From Brevundimonas sp. NIBR11 (lineage in GTDB: Bacteria > Pseudomonadota > Alphaproteobacteria > Caulobacterales > Caulobacteraceae): a stretch of DNA of 64,000 bases. Below the pieces are notes generated by a model that saw only the letters and a program-made list of their open reading frames with translations, was not told the origin of the DNA and searched no databases. The translations under genes were made by a program, and so were the position numbers. The stretch spans positions 662,001 to 726,000 of the forward strand of contig NZ_CP115465.1 of the NCBI RefSeq assembly GCF_027912535.1. The letters are read 5' to 3'. Positions 44,746-53,894 of the stretch are shown piece after piece (position 1 is the stretch's first letter; every line of letters begins with the position of its first letter).

Positions 44746-45222
44746 CGCTCCTCCGCTGCGAACGGGTTGGGGAAGTCGACGGAGCCTGGGCGGTCGCCCG
44801 GAACCAGGTGGCCCCCTGCTTTCGCGTTACGGGGACCGATGAAATGTTTTTCGGCTCGCGCCGAGGCTCCGTCCCCGACCGGGTCCGCGAGCGTCGCCCA
44901 GCGGGTGTACGGACACCCCGGGAGGGCCGGTCTCTCCGCCTCGGCGAAGGTCGGCACAGGTCCCGGGTCCTTTGGACCCTCAGGCGATAGGCCCGCGACG
45001 GGCGGCGGGCTCAGGCCCGCCGGGCTCCGAGGTTTCACGCCCCTCGGACAACCCCGCTACGATCGGCCCCGCCGCACGTCCGGGTCCTGGGCCCAGGACG
45101 CCTTCCCCAACGACGGGATGCGAGTAGTGTAACGGAGGAATCCAGGGCGCCTGCGATAATGGGCTTAATCGGAGCCGGGCGTTGAATTCGTTGGGCGAAT
45201 TCGGGTGTCCATTGATGGGTAT
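44746..45222 (-). repeat. Structured repeat element A, copy 2 (candidate ncRNA)
   Basis: This is an inverted, near-identical copy of 31080-31595. It starts CGCTCCTCCGCTGCGAACGGG and ends with GGACACC...GGGTAT read in reverse. The closing helix (GGTTGGGGAAG / CTTCCCCAACG), the GCGA- and GAAA-loop hairpins and the GGACCC/GGGTCC stem are retained. It lacks the 41-base hairpin block found in copy 1 (two bases instead). The RNA-like strand is minus, which points at tgt. Element A plus a short REP-like region fill the 765-bp gap between tgt and mnmA, and no gene is seen there. Confidence 0.7.
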
Positions 45223-45236
45223 CGACCAAAATCGCC

Positions 45237-45344
45237 CCGTGCACCCCAGCAATGGCTGAGGTCCAGGTCGCGGCTTGAGGCGGCTGGGATGGTCGCAACG
45301 GTGGAATCCTCCCTCCGGACCCCTGCCTTCGCTGGGGTGCACGG
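45237..45344. repeat. Inverted repeat upstream of mnmA
   Basis: CCGTGCACCCCAGC (45237-45250) and GCTGGGGTGCACGG (45331-45344) are perfect 14-bp inverted partners, 80 bases apart. The inner region also has short complementary pieces. It resembles the arms of a small palindromic repeat and does not contain a gene. Confidence 0.65.
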
Positions 45345-45390
45345 AGAGGGCGGCGGACGCCCCGCAGGCCCTCTCCGACACGGGGAGAGG

Positions 45391-45414
45391 GATTTCGAGG
45401 GATGCCTCGAAATC
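45391..45414. repeat. Hairpin just before mnmA
   Basis: GATTTCGAGG-GATG-CCTCGAAATC is a perfect 10-bp stem with a 4-base loop, 27 bases before the mnmA start. CCTCTCC/GGGAGAGG, a second stem, lies directly upstream. There is no T-run. It may be part of a REP unit or control mnmA expression. Confidence 0.5.
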
Positions 45415-45441
45415 GTCGGCCACCCACTCTATATGCGCGCG

Positions 45442-46662
45442 ATGACGCTCATTGAGCCCCACTGCGCGATCCCGGACATCGCCCCCCTGTCGTCTCCGGC
45501 CGAGCTGGATGCGGCGGTGGAAAGCGCGCGGCTGGCGGTCGGGCTGCCGGTCGGATCGCGAGTGGTCGCGGCGATGTCGGGCGGGGTGGACTCTACCGTG
45601 GTGGCGGCCTTGCTGCACAAGGCCGGGTACGATGTCGTCGGCGTGACGCTGCAGCTCTACGACCACGGGGCGGCGCTGAAGAAGAAGGGCGCCTGCTGCG
45701 CGGGGCAGGACATCCACGACGCGCGGCTGGCCGCCGAGATGTTGGGCATTCCGCACTATGTCCTCGATTACGAGAGCCGGTTCCGGGACGCGGTGATCGA
45801 CCAGTTCGCCGACAGCTATCTGAAGGGTCAGACGCCGGTTCCTTGCATCCGCTGCAATCAGACGGTGAAGTTCCGCGACCTGCTGGATGTGGCGCGCGAC
45901 CTGGGCGCCGCGGCCATGGCGACGGGCCACTATGTCGGCCGCGCCGTGGGCGACGACGGCCGGGCGCAGATGAGAAAGGCCATCGATCCGTCGCGCGACC
46001 AGTCCTATTTCCTGTTCGCCACGACGCGCGATCAGCTTGACTATCTGCGCTTCCCGCTGGCGGGGCTGGAGAAGCCGGCGGTGCGGGGCATGGCCCAGTC
46101 GCTGGGTCTGAGAATCGCGACCAAGCCCGACAGCCAGGACATCTGTTTCGTGCCCTCCGGCGACTATCGCACCCTGATCGACCGGCTGCGGCCGCAGGGA
46201 CGCGAGGCGGGCGAGATCGTGCACATGGACGGGCGGGTGCTGGGTCAGCATGCCGGCATCACCGACTACACCATCGGCCAGCGCCGGGGGCTGAACGTCG
46301 CGGTGGGCGAGCCGCTGTTCGTGACGAAGCTGGACCCCGACAATCGCCGCGTGATCGTGGGGCCGCGCGAGGCCCTGCTGACCGCGTCGCTGACGCTGGA
46401 CGAGACCAACTGGCTGGGCGACGAGGCCTCGATCCAGACGGCGGCGCAAGCCGGGGCGCCGGTGCTGGCGCGGGTGCGGTCGACGCGGCCGCCGTCACTG
46501 GCGCGTCTGGCGATGGCGGACGGCGTCGTGTCGGTGGTGTTCGCGGAAGGCGAGGAGGGCGTGGCGCCGGGTCAGGCGTGCGCGCTGTACGATCCCGCCG
46601 ATCCGGATCGCCTGCTGGGCGGAGGCTTCATCGCCACGACGACGGCGGTCGCCCTTGTCTGA
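45442..46662 (+). CDS. mnmA: tRNA 2-thiouridylase MnmA
   Basis: The 406-residue product has the N-type ATP-pyrophosphatase motif [16 protein letters not shown], the catalytic Cys in [11 protein letters not shown] or [14 protein letters not shown], and the second Cys in [34 protein letters not shown] marks the central domain. It places sulfur at U34 of Lys, Glu and Gln tRNAs. ATG at 45442 is used, and an ATG three codons before (45433) is equally possible. Neither has a clear ribosome binding site. The stop overlaps the TTG of the hemerythrin gene. Confidence 0.95.
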   Translation: MTLIEPHCAIPDIAPLSSPAELDAAVESARLAVGLPVGSRVVAAMSGGVDSTVVAALLHKAGYDVVGVTLQLYDHGAALKKKGACCAGQDIHDARLAAEMLGIPHYVLDYESRFRDAVIDQFADSYLKGQTPVPCIRCNQTVKFRDLLDVARDLGAAAMATGHYVGRAVGDDGRAQMRKAIDPSRDQSYFLFATTRDQLDYLRFPLAGLEKPAVRGMAQSLGLRIATKPDSQDICFVPSGDYRTLIDRLRPQGREAGEIVHMDGRVLGQHAGITDYTIGQRRGLNVAVGEPLFVTKLDPDNRRVIVGPREALLTASLTLDETNWLGDEASIQTAAQAGAPVLARVRSTRPPSLARLAMADGVVSVVFAEGEEGVAPGQACALYDPADPDRLLGGGFIATTTAVALV

Positions 46663-47221
46663 CCATCTGCACGCCCGGTCGGGCCTGCCTCAGGACTACC
46701 GCTATCTGGTTCAGGCGCTGCCGCGCGAGCGGTGGCACGGGGCGGAAGTGGCGGCCATGGCGCGGTTCTGGCTGCAGATGCACTCCGGGTTCCGACGCGA
46801 GGTCGCGGCGATGGATGCGCTGACCGGTCAGTGGCGTTCGGGCGGACTGGCCTTGCCGGACCTGCACCGTCGCCTGATCCCGACGCTGCAGCAGTTCCTC
46901 CAGCACCTGGACGGGCACCACAATATCGAAACCCACCACTATTTCCCGACCATGCGTCAGGTGGAGCCGAGGATCGGGGCGGGGATCGACCTGCTGGACC
47001 GGGATCATGACGTTATCCACGGGCATCTTGACGCCCTGTTCCAGACGGGGTTGGCCTTCCATCAGGGCGTGGCGGGGAATGGGCCCGGCGCGGCGGATGC
47101 GGCGTCGCGGCTGGCCGATGCGCTGGATGCGGCGGGACCTGCGCTGGGGCGGCACCTGGAGGACGAGGAAGACATCGTCGTGCCCCTGATCACGCGGCAC
47201 GCGGATGTGTTCAAAGGCTGA
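46655..47221 (+). CDS. Hemerythrin HHE-domain protein
   Basis: The 188-residue product is a four-helix bundle with diiron-type His/Glu motifs: [31 protein letters not shown] and [19 protein letters not shown]. These proteins bind oxygen or NO, or store iron. An N-terminal [21 protein letters not shown] stretch precedes the first ligand helix. The TTG start overlaps the mnmA stop by eight bases, which implies co-translation. The link to tRNA thiolation is unclear. Confidence 0.85.
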   Translation: MSDHLHARSGLPQDYRYLVQALPRERWHGAEVAAMARFWLQMHSGFRREVAAMDALTGQWRSGGLALPDLHRRLIPTLQQFLQHLDGHHNIETHHYFPTMRQVEPRIGAGIDLLDRDHDVIHGHLDALFQTGLAFHQGVAGNGPGAADAASRLADALDAAGPALGRHLEDEEDIVVPLITRHADVFKG

Positions 47222-47224
47222 GGC

Positions 47225-47983
47225 CTAGACGGGCGACATCGGTCCGCGCATGGCCCGGCCGCCGTCGTGTGAGCGTTCGGCCAGGATGTAGCCGTGCTCG
47301 GCCATCACGGCGGGCTGGTCGGCGAGCCGGGTGGTCATGAAGGCGAGGGCGACCGCGTTCAGCCGCTTCATCGGGGTGTCGGTCTCGACCCGGTTCAGCC
47401 AGACGGCCAGCTTCGGCCAGCGGGCGGCGTCGATCTCGGTCCCGACGACGCGGGCGTTGAGGAAGGCGGGGGCGAGGCTGAAATCGGCCAGGCCCGGCGA
47501 GGCGCCGAACAGGTAGCCCTCGGTCGGCATCAGCGTCTCGAGGTAGTCGAAGGTCTCGGGGATCTCGACGGCCTTGGCGTGCTCGACGGCGTCGCGGTCC
47601 ATCGGCTCCTTGAGGATGCGGGGCTTGATGGCGATCTGGAAGAACAGCTTCCAGCCGAGGACGTCGAACAGGCGGGTGTCGGCGTATTCCTCGATCCAGC
47701 GGGCGCGGGCGCGGTCCTTGGGATCGGCGGGCAGGATGGACGGTTGGGGCCGGGTGTCCTCGATATACTGGGCGATGATCGAGCTGTCGCAGAGGGTGAC
47801 GCCGTCCTCGATCCAGACGGGGATGCGGCGCAGGGGGCTGATGGCCGAAAAGGCGTCGTCGCCGCGGAAGGGGGTGATCGGGTCGATGGCGACCTCGATC
47901 CCTTTCATCGCGCAGATCGCCAGGATCTTGCGGACGTAGGGCGAGACCGGATTGCCGATGACGGTGACCGGCGGGGTGGTCAC
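47225..47983 (-). CDS. Glutathione S-transferase family protein
   Basis: The 252-residue product has a thioredoxin-like N-terminal domain (VTVIGNPVSPYVRKILAICAMKGIEV, then RIPVWIEDGVTLCDSSIIAQYIED, with the conserved Ser of the glutathione site). An all-helical C-terminal domain follows. The start is a GTG at 47983 that overlaps the stop of the HxlR regulator gene. It probably conjugates or reduces an electrophile that the regulator senses, or is simply co-expressed with it. Confidence 0.88.
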   Translation of the reverse strand: MTTPPVTVIGNPVSPYVRKILAICAMKGIEVAIDPITPFRGDDAFSAISPLRRIPVWIEDGVTLCDSSIIAQYIEDTRPQPSILPADPKDRARARWIEEYADTRLFDVLGWKLFFQIAIKPRILKEPMDRDAVEHAKAVEIPETFDYLETLMPTEGYLFGASPGLADFSLAPAFLNARVVGTEIDAARWPKLAVWLNRVETDTPMKRLNAVALAFMTTRLADQPAVMAEHGYILAERSHDGGRAMRGPMSPV

Positions 47984-48483
47984 GCGGCCTCTTCGGAAGC
48001 GGCTTCCTTGGGCAGGATCTCGGCGACGGTCGGGCGGTTCTTGTGGAAATGGATCTCGGTGTCGCGGCGCTTCACGATCTCGCCGCAGCAGGAGCAGGCG
48101 ACGCGAGGCTTGAGCTCGGCGCCGCAGGTCTTGTGGGTGAAGGTGACGCCGGAATCGGCGTCGCCGTACAGATGCTGAGAGCCCCAGCCGTGCATGACGA
48201 TCAGGACGTCGGACAGGGCGCGGCCCTTGGCGGTCAGGACGTATTCGTTGCGGGGCGGGCGTTCGGAGTAGAGCATGGGCTCCAGCACGCCGTGCTGGAC
48301 CAGGGTCTTCAGACGGGCGGCCAGGACGTTGCGGGCGACGCCCAGCCGCTCCTGCCACTGTTCGAAGCGCTTCACGCCTTGAAAGGCGTCGCGGATGACC
48401 AGCAGCGTCCACGGATCGCCGATGACCTCGAGCGTCGCGGCGATGGAGCAACTTTGTTTGGAGTAGTCGGCTGTGCGTCCCAT
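47980..48483 (-). CDS. HxlR family transcriptional regulator with Cys-rich tail
   Basis: The 167-residue product has an HxlR winged helix-turn-helix in residues 1-105: SCSIAATLEVIGDPWTLLVIRDAFQGVKRF, NVLAARLKTLVQHGVLE and RNEYVLTAKG. A tail of about 60 residues follows with Cys in TCGAELK and VACSCCGEIV, a possible zinc ribbon or redox sensor. HxlR proteins respond to aldehydes, hypochlorite or quinones through Cys. The GST gene downstream overlaps it, so the pair may be a stress response unit. Confidence 0.88.
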   Translation of the reverse strand: MGRTADYSKQSCSIAATLEVIGDPWTLLVIRDAFQGVKRFEQWQERLGVARNVLAARLKTLVQHGVLEPMLYSERPPRNEYVLTAKGRALSDVLIVMHGWGSQHLYGDADSGVTFTHKTCGAELKPRVACSCCGEIVKRRDTEIHFHKNRPTVAEILPKEAASEEAA

Positions 48484-48662
48484 GGTGTGAAAGTGACCTT
48501 GCGTCAGCAGTTTGGCAAGAGGGTTGCCAAAAGGAACGCAGTCAGTCAGTCTTGTTTGGCTACGGACAAGGCGAGCAGCCCTCGCGGCGTTCCTGCATTC
48601 CCAGACTTTGCGGGCGGGGGCGGCGCTTCCGCCCGTTTCTTTGAAGTGTCAGAAGACCCGGC

Positions 48663-49520
48663 ATGATCGAACAGACCATCGAACAGGCGCTGACGCTGAC
48701 GCCGGGCCGGAACGGCGAGCTGATCGCGGACCTGCACGGGGATTTTTCCAACGGGCCGCTGAACGCGCCGCCGGAGCGGGGCTTTCCGTTCGGCGGGCTG
48801 ATCGCGGCGCTGAGCGCGTCGGCGATGCAGCAGGGGCTGGAGATCACGGCGCCGCTGCGGAGCCTGTCGGTGCAGTATATGGCGGCCGCCCGGTTCGGGC
48901 AGACGCTGGCCTTTCGGCCCCGGATGCTGCGCGGCGGGCGCGGGGCGAGTTTCGCCCAAGTCGATGTGATCCAGGGCGACCGGCTGACCAGCCACGCCAG
49001 CGCGACCTTCGGCGATGATGCGACGGGGCCGGCGATGACGCCCCTGATCGCGACGCCGCCTCTGGCGGTGCTGGAGACCGGGCGGAACATGGAGGGGCCG
49101 CTGGCGCCGCGGTTCAGCCAGCATGTCGATTATCGGTTCGACGCGGACGGGCCCTACATCCTGAAGCCCGTCGAGGGACGGGCGGCGATGGAGCGGTGCT
49201 GGATGAAGATCCGGGGCGACCGGCCGCTGGACGCGATCGGGCTGAGCTATCTGCTGGATGCGCTGTATCCGCCGGTGTGGACCGCGCTGGAGCGGGCGAT
49301 GGGGATGGCCACGGTCGATCTGCGCTACGACATCCTGACCGATCCGACGCCGGAGCTGTGCCCGGACGGCTGGGCCTTCTTCGAGTTCCGGATGCTGGAT
49401 TTCGGGGCCGGCTGGACTGTGGACGAGGCGACGGTCTGGGGCGCGGACGGCACGCCGTTGGCCTTGGCGCGCCAACGCAGAAAGCTGGCGCCGGTGCGGC
49501 CAGAGCGCGCTCCGCGATAG
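48663..49520 (+). CDS. Acyl-CoA thioesterase (double hot-dog, TesB-like)
   Basis: The 285-residue product has two hot-dog repeats. The first carries FPFGGLIAALSASAMQQG and LRSLSVQYMAAARFGQTL. The second carries ELCPDGWAFFEFRMLDFGAGWTVDEATVWGADGTPLA. This matches 4HBT_3-type thioesterases that cleave medium acyl-CoAs. It is divergent from the HxlR gene and convergent with sciP. The start follows GTCAGAAGACCCGGC, which has no strong ribosome binding site. Confidence 0.8.
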   Translation: MIEQTIEQALTLTPGRNGELIADLHGDFSNGPLNAPPERGFPFGGLIAALSASAMQQGLEITAPLRSLSVQYMAAARFGQTLAFRPRMLRGGRGASFAQVDVIQGDRLTSHASATFGDDATGPAMTPLIATPPLAVLETGRNMEGPLAPRFSQHVDYRFDADGPYILKPVEGRAAMERCWMKIRGDRPLDAIGLSYLLDALYPPVWTALERAMGMATVDLRYDILTDPTPELCPDGWAFFEFRMLDFGAGWTVDEATVWGADGTPLALARQRRKLAPVRPERAPR

Positions 49521-49531
49521 CCCAAACAACA

Positions 49532-49559
49532 ACGGCCGCTCCTGCGAAGGAGCGGCCGT
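49532..49559. terminator. Terminator-like hairpin between thioesterase gene and sciP
   Basis: ACGGCCGCTCCT-GCGA-AGGAGCGGCCGT is a perfect 12-bp stem with a GCGA loop. On the minus strand it is followed by TGTTGTTTGG, a T-rich stretch, so it fits an intrinsic terminator for sciP. On the plus strand it may also end the thioesterase mRNA. Confidence 0.7.
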
Positions 49560-49583
49560 CGTCTGCGTCTCGGGAGGGGAGAC

Positions 49584-49868
49584 TTAGGAGCGGTAGTTCT
49601 GGATGCGCGTGGTGCGCAGGCCCTGCATGCCCCATTTGTCGATCGCCTTCTGCCAGGCCAGGAACTCCTCGGCCGTCAGACGGTAGCGCAGCAGCGCGTC
49701 GTCCAGGCTGAGCAGGCCGCCGCGAACGGCCGCGACCACCTCGGCCTTGCGGCGGATGACCCAGCGGTCGGTGTTTTCGGGCGGCAGGTCGCGCATCGTC
49801 AGGGGCGTGCCCGTCGGACCGACGACATATTGTTCGCCCTGCTTGTTCACTCGACGTTCTTGCAACAT
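49584..49868 (-). CDS. sciP: CtrA inhibitor SciP
   Basis: The 94-residue product matches SciP (DUF1153) closely: MLQERRVNKQGEQYVVGPTG, RWVIRRKAEVVAAVRGGLLSLDDALLRY and the end GLRTTRIQNYR. In Caulobacter SciP binds CtrA on DNA in G1 cells and blocks transcription of CtrA targets, flagellar genes among them. The ATG at 49868 gives the natural start, and an upstream in-frame one at 49883 would add MRQKP. A 20-bp palindrome lies upstream (49921-49940). Confidence 0.93.
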   Translation of the reverse strand: MLQERRVNKQGEQYVVGPTGTPLTMRDLPPENTDRWVIRRKAEVVAAVRGGLLSLDDALLRYRLTAEEFLAWQKAIDKWGMQGLRTTRIQNYRS

Positions 49869-49920
49869 GGGCTTTTGCCTCATTCACCACCACCAATTGA
49901 TCGTGAATGTAACGAGGCGC

Positions 49921-49940
49921 CGCTAAAGCCGAGTTTAGCG
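49921..49940. promoter_or_regulatory. Palindrome in the sciP upstream region
   Basis: CGCTAAA-GCCGAG-TTTAGCG is a perfect 7+7 inverted repeat, 52 bases before the sciP start. CtrA and SciP (site with a GTCG-like core) act near here in Caulobacter, but this palindrome does not match the usual TTAA-N7-TTAA. It could be an operator or a weak stem. Confidence 0.4.
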
Positions 49941-50041
49941 TCGTGGTGTACGAATGGATAAAATCCGCTCCGTCCCCGAACGCCGCTTCGGCGAGTTGTT
50001 GGGTAAGTCTTCATCTAGTTGAACGCCGCGTTACCTGAGGA

Positions 50042-51481
50042 TCAGCGTTTGATGCTGATGAGTTCGGCCAACATCTCATCTGCAGTGGTGATGATCTTGG
50101 ACGAGGCGGAATAGGCGCGCTGGGTCGTGATCAGGCCGGTGAACTCCATCGACAGGTCGACCGTGGAGGCCTCCAGCTGGGAGGCGCCGATGAGGCCCGC
50201 CCCGCCGCCGCCGGGAGCCTTGAGGTTGTAGGTGCCGGAGCCCTGGCTGACGCGATAGGCATTGGCGTTGGCCACCGTCAGGCTGTCAGGGCTGACGAAG
50301 GTGGCCAGGGCCACCTGGGCGACGCGGCGGGTGACGCCGTTGTCGAAGTTGGCCGTGACATAGCCTTCCTCGTCGATCTTGATGTCCGACAGATTACCGA
50401 AGGCCGTGCCATTGGTCGTGACGGCCTGGACGATGGAGTCCGAGTCGTACTGGGTCAGGCCGCCGGCCGAGGCCGAGAGATCGAAGGTGATCGTCTGGTC
50501 GTCGATGCCGAGGCTGTCGCGCCACTGCGGAGCGGCGGCGGTGCCGACCGAGGCGGGGTTCGAGGCGCCCAGGGTGATGGAGGCCGCCGAGGGGTCCGCA
50601 AACAGCATGGAGCCCGGGGTAGCGACTTCGCGCGCCTTCATGGCGTCGACGTCGAGCCGGCCGTCCTGGGTGAACAGGATCAGGCCCGACTTCAGGATTC
50701 CGTTGGCGGGGGCCGAACCGTTCTCGACATCCGTGGCCGGAATGACGTGGACCTCGGCGAGCCATTCGTTCGGGTTAGCGGTCTTGAGGAAGGAGTAGGC
50801 GATGGTGCGCTGGCCGCCCTTGGAATCCGAGGCCGGGATGGTGATCTGGAAATCGGGCTTGAAGCCCGTACCGGCCTCGGGGTCGTACATCGACATCGAC
50901 TTGGTCGCGGTGCTGTAGGTCGCGATGTCGGCCGAGACCGGCTGCGAGGAGCGCAGGTTGGCGTTGAGCTGGGCGCGGGTGGTGGCCTCGGCCGTGCCGC
51001 CGACGGAGCCGACGTTGATCGACTGCAGCTTGTTCAGGTCCGACGGGTCGCGATTGATATTGCCGTTGGAATCAACCGGCCAGCCCTGGAGGTACAGACC
51101 GGCGGTGTTCTTCAGATAGCCGTACTCATCGACGCGGAAGGCGCCGGCGCGGGTGAACAGGCGGGCGTCGCCGGCGTCCAGGCCCTCGGCCTTTTCGGTC
51201 GTGACGAAGAAGCCCTGGCCGGCGATGCCGAGATCGGTCGAGGACGTCGTGCGCTGGAGCTGGCCCGACTGGGAGATGTAGTTGCGGGTGTTGGCCAGGA
51301 CGCCGCCGGCCGAATAGCCCGTGCCCTGGCTCTGGGCGTTGACGACGGTCGAGAACTCGGCGGCGGTGCGCTTGTAGCCGACCGTGTTCACGTTCGCGAT
51401 GTTTTGCGAGATCGCGGCCAGGGCGGCGGAGTTCGCGGTCAGGCCGGACACGCCGGCCAGAAGGGCGGAATTGATGCTCAC
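50042..51481 (-). CDS. flgE: Flagellar hook protein FlgE
   Basis: The 479-residue product has the conserved axial-protein N-terminus (SINSALLAGVSGLTANSAALAAISQNIANVNTVGYKR) and C-terminus (ASTVDLSMEFTGLITTQRAYSASSKIITTADEMLAEL). FYLG-like GIAGQGFFVT is also present, as are large central domains. FlgE polymerises into the hook. It follows flgD by 12 bases and is the last gene of the fliK-flgD-flgE operon. Length is normal for an alphaproteobacterial hook protein. Confidence 0.95.
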   Translation of the reverse strand: MSINSALLAGVSGLTANSAALAAISQNIANVNTVGYKRTAAEFSTVVNAQSQGTGYSAGGVLANTRNYISQSGQLQRTTSSTDLGIAGQGFFVTTEKAEGLDAGDARLFTRAGAFRVDEYGYLKNTAGLYLQGWPVDSNGNINRDPSDLNKLQSINVGSVGGTAEATTRAQLNANLRSSQPVSADIATYSTATKSMSMYDPEAGTGFKPDFQITIPASDSKGGQRTIAYSFLKTANPNEWLAEVHVIPATDVENGSAPANGILKSGLILFTQDGRLDVDAMKAREVATPGSMLFADPSAASITLGASNPASVGTAAAPQWRDSLGIDDQTITFDLSASAGGLTQYDSDSIVQAVTTNGTAFGNLSDIKIDEEGYVTANFDNGVTRRVAQVALATFVSPDSLTVANANAYRVSQGSGTYNLKAPGGGGAGLIGASQLEASTVDLSMEFTGLITTQRAYSASSKIITTADEMLAELISIKR

Positions 51482-51493
51482 GGCGTGGGCTCC

Positions 51494-52237
51494 TTAGGAA
51501 ATCAGTTTGAGGGGGTTCAGGGCGGAGGCGATCCGGGCGGCGAGGCTGGCCTCGCCATCGTCGGTGGCGGTTTCGGTGGCGGCGTGCTCTTCCAGTCCGA
51601 TCACGCTGGACACGGGCACGATGGAGTTGCCGATCGTCAGGTAGGGAACGCCGTCGTACATCTCGACGCCGGTGACCCGGCCGCGGGTCAGCACCTGGGA
51701 CTCGACGGGGCTGGTTCCGTTCTTGGCCGTGACCTTCAGCGAGTAGACGCCGCCGTCGGGCAACTGACCGCCGGCGGTGGTCTTGCCGTCCCAGACGAAG
51801 TCGTGGGTCCCGCTGGTGCGGTCTGGCGCGGCGCCGGTCCAGACGACCTTGCCCGACGAGTCCAGCACCTGCAGCGTGGCTTCCGAGGCCGAGGCGCCGA
51901 GTTCGTAGGACCAGGTGGCCGCGCCGTCTTCCAGCTTCGTGACGGCCCAGGCGGCGGTGGCGTCCTTGCCGATGTAGTTGGCGGCGCCGTTCAGACCCGC
52001 GCCCTGCTGGGCGGCCAGGAGACTGGTCAGCAGGTCGTTGGTCAACAGCTGCTGCTCCACGCCCGTCATCTGGGTCAGCTGGGCCGTGAATTCGTTGGAA
52101 TCGAGCGGCGACAACGGATCCTGGTTCTTCAGCTGAGCGGTCAGCAGGCTGAGGAAGGTCTCGAAGTTCGAGACCAGGCTGGCGCGGCTCGTGCCGGTCC
52201 GGCTGGCGGCGTCTGTGGCGCTGATGGCGTCGACCAT
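51494..52237 (-). CDS. flgD: Flagellar hook assembly protein FlgD
   Basis: The 247-residue product has the FlgD N-terminal cap region NFETFLSLLTAQLKNQDPLSPLDSNEFTAQL. It then has a FlgD Ig-like fold (SSGKVVWTGAAP, FVWDGKTTAGGQLPDGGVYSLKVTA) inserted in a Tudor-like domain. FlgD caps the growing hook and is replaced by FlgK. It lies between fliK (4 bases away) and flgE. Confidence 0.95.
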   Translation of the reverse strand: MVDAISATDAASRTGTSRASLVSNFETFLSLLTAQLKNQDPLSPLDSNEFTAQLTQMTGVEQQLLTNDLLTSLLAAQQGAGLNGAANYIGKDATAAWAVTKLEDGAATWSYELGASASEATLQVLDSSGKVVWTGAAPDRTSGTHDFVWDGKTTAGGQLPDGGVYSLKVTAKNGTSPVESQVLTRGRVTGVEMYDGVPYLTIGNSIVPVSSVIGLEEHAATETATDDGEASLAARIASALNPLKLIS

Positions 52238-52241
52238 GGGG

Positions 52242-53816
52242 TCAGACCTTCATATCGACGCGGTCGGGCGTCAGGGTGAGAGGGATCCATCGGCTCGCCA
52301 CGGCCCTGTCGGCGTCGGCGGAGAGCCGCGCGCCGACGCCGAAGGCGCGGGCGTTGCGGGGGTCGGGCCGGCGGTCGAAGGCGGAGCCGCCCTGCTGGCC
52401 GGCCGAGGCGTCGCGTTCGGCGAAGGACAGGGCGTCGTCGGCGACGGTGAAGCCGGCGTCCTGAAGCTGGCGGCGGAGCTCGTCCACGCGGCCGCGCAGC
52501 TCGGTGGCGGCCAGCGGATTGTCGAAAGCCAGGCGGGCGACCAGCTTGTTGTCGGCGTCGATGTCCAGGCTGACGTCGACCTGGCCGAGGCCGTCGGGGG
52601 CCAGGGCCATTTCGAAGCGGGTCGACCTGCCTTCCAGCTTCTTGACGATCTGGGCGGCGATTTGGGCCGTGGTCTCGATCGTGGCGTGGGAGACGGTGGA
52701 CAGGGCCAGGGAGACGGCGGTCTCGACAGGGCGGGCTTCGACCAGGACGGCGGCGGCGGCCAGCGGGGCCGTGGCCCGAGTTTCGATCTCGGCTGGGATC
52801 GGGGCGGCGGCCAGCGGGGCGGCCGTGGCCGGGCGCGGCGTGGCGGTGGGGGCGGAGCCGGCGGTCGGGGCGGCTTCGAGCGCGGCTTGCGACGCCGAGG
52901 CTTCGGGAGCGGCGGCGAAGGCCTGGGCGTCGGCGCGGACCGGGTGGGCGCGCTCGATGATGTCGCGGGGGCGCGGGGCGTCGGGCGGGGCGGCAGGGAC
53001 GGCGGGCGCCGGGGCGGCGACCGGAGCGTCTTCTGTGGGCGCGACCTCGGCGGAGGTCGAGGCTTCGCCAGGGATCGAGACTTCGACGGCGGCGTTGGCC
53101 GGGCGCGGCGCGGGCGGCGCGACGCCGACAACCGCAGCGGCGGCTGCGGCGGTGGAGGGGGCGGCGATCGGGGCCGGAGCGGCGGCCCTGGCCTGTTCGG
53201 CCTGTTTTGCGGCGAGATCCAGCACCTCGGCCGGTTCGGGCGCCTGAGCCAAGCTCGGTCCAGTGATCGGGGCGGCGGAGGTTGTCGGGGCAGGCAGACG
53301 GGCGTCGGGCGCAGGCGCGGCGTCGTTCGCGGCGACGGGTGCGGTAGGGGGCGCCGATGGAGCGGCGGCTTCGGCGCCGGCATCCCCCTGGGGCGCCGGG
53401 GCTTGCGGCGAGGCGATCGCTCCAGCGGGCGCCGGCGAGGCCTCGGCCATTGGAGCTTCTGCGACGGGCGGAGCGGGGGCGGCTTCGGTCGGGGCGACCC
53501 CGGCGGCGCCGGGCGGAAACGGCGCGGGGACGATCAGCGGGGCCGGGGCGGCGAGAACGACGTCATTGGCGACGGGCGCGGCGTCCGGGGCAGCCTCGGG
53601 GGCGGCGTCTTCGGTCGGGGCGTCTTCGGCGGCGGCGGCGGTCTCCGGCGCGTTTCTCGAGGCTGCGGGCGCGGGGGCTTTGACCGGCGCTTCCGGCGCG
53701 GCGGCGTCGTCCAGGACGGACGCGAAGTCGGCGTCATTCGTCGTCGCGGCGCGCCGGGGAGCGGCGACGGGACCCGGGGAGGGCGCGACAGCGAGGGCGA
53801 AGACGGGGAGGGACAT
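52242..53816 (-). CDS. fliK: Flagellar hook-length control protein FliK
   Basis: The 524-residue product has a long disordered Ala/Pro/Glu-rich N-terminal part (residues 1-370), as expected for a molecular ruler. Its C-terminal FliK domain (about 385-470) contains LEMALAPDGLGQVDVSLD-like FEMALAPDGLGQVDVSL and LRGRVDELRRQLQDAGF. FliK measures the hook and switches export to filament proteins. The ATG at 53816 is chosen because it follows GGGGAGGG and gives a short polar start, and an upstream frame lacks conserved features. A sigma-54 promoter lies about 80 bases upstream. Confidence 0.88.
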   Translation of the reverse strand: MSLPVFALAVAPSPGPVAAPRRAATTNDADFASVLDDAAAPEAPVKAPAPAASRNAPETAAAAEDAPTEDAAPEAAPDAAPVANDVVLAAPAPLIVPAPFPPGAAGVAPTEAAPAPPVAEAPMAEASPAPAGAIASPQAPAPQGDAGAEAAAPSAPPTAPVAANDAAPAPDARLPAPTTSAAPITGPSLAQAPEPAEVLDLAAKQAEQARAAAPAPIAAPSTAAAAAAVVGVAPPAPRPANAAVEVSIPGEASTSAEVAPTEDAPVAAPAPAVPAAPPDAPRPRDIIERAHPVRADAQAFAAAPEASASQAALEAAPTAGSAPTATPRPATAAPLAAAPIPAEIETRATAPLAAAAVLVEARPVETAVSLALSTVSHATIETTAQIAAQIVKKLEGRSTRFEMALAPDGLGQVDVSLDIDADNKLVARLAFDNPLAATELRGRVDELRRQLQDAGFTVADDALSFAERDASAGQQGGSAFDRRPDPRNARAFGVGARLSADADRAVASRWIPLTLTPDRVDMKV

Positions 53817-53894
53817 GCGGGTGCAGGCGACTTCGTGACTGAGGACTGGAAGGCGGAGGCGCCTGCTGCGCCGGAAACATTCGGTCACCCCTCC

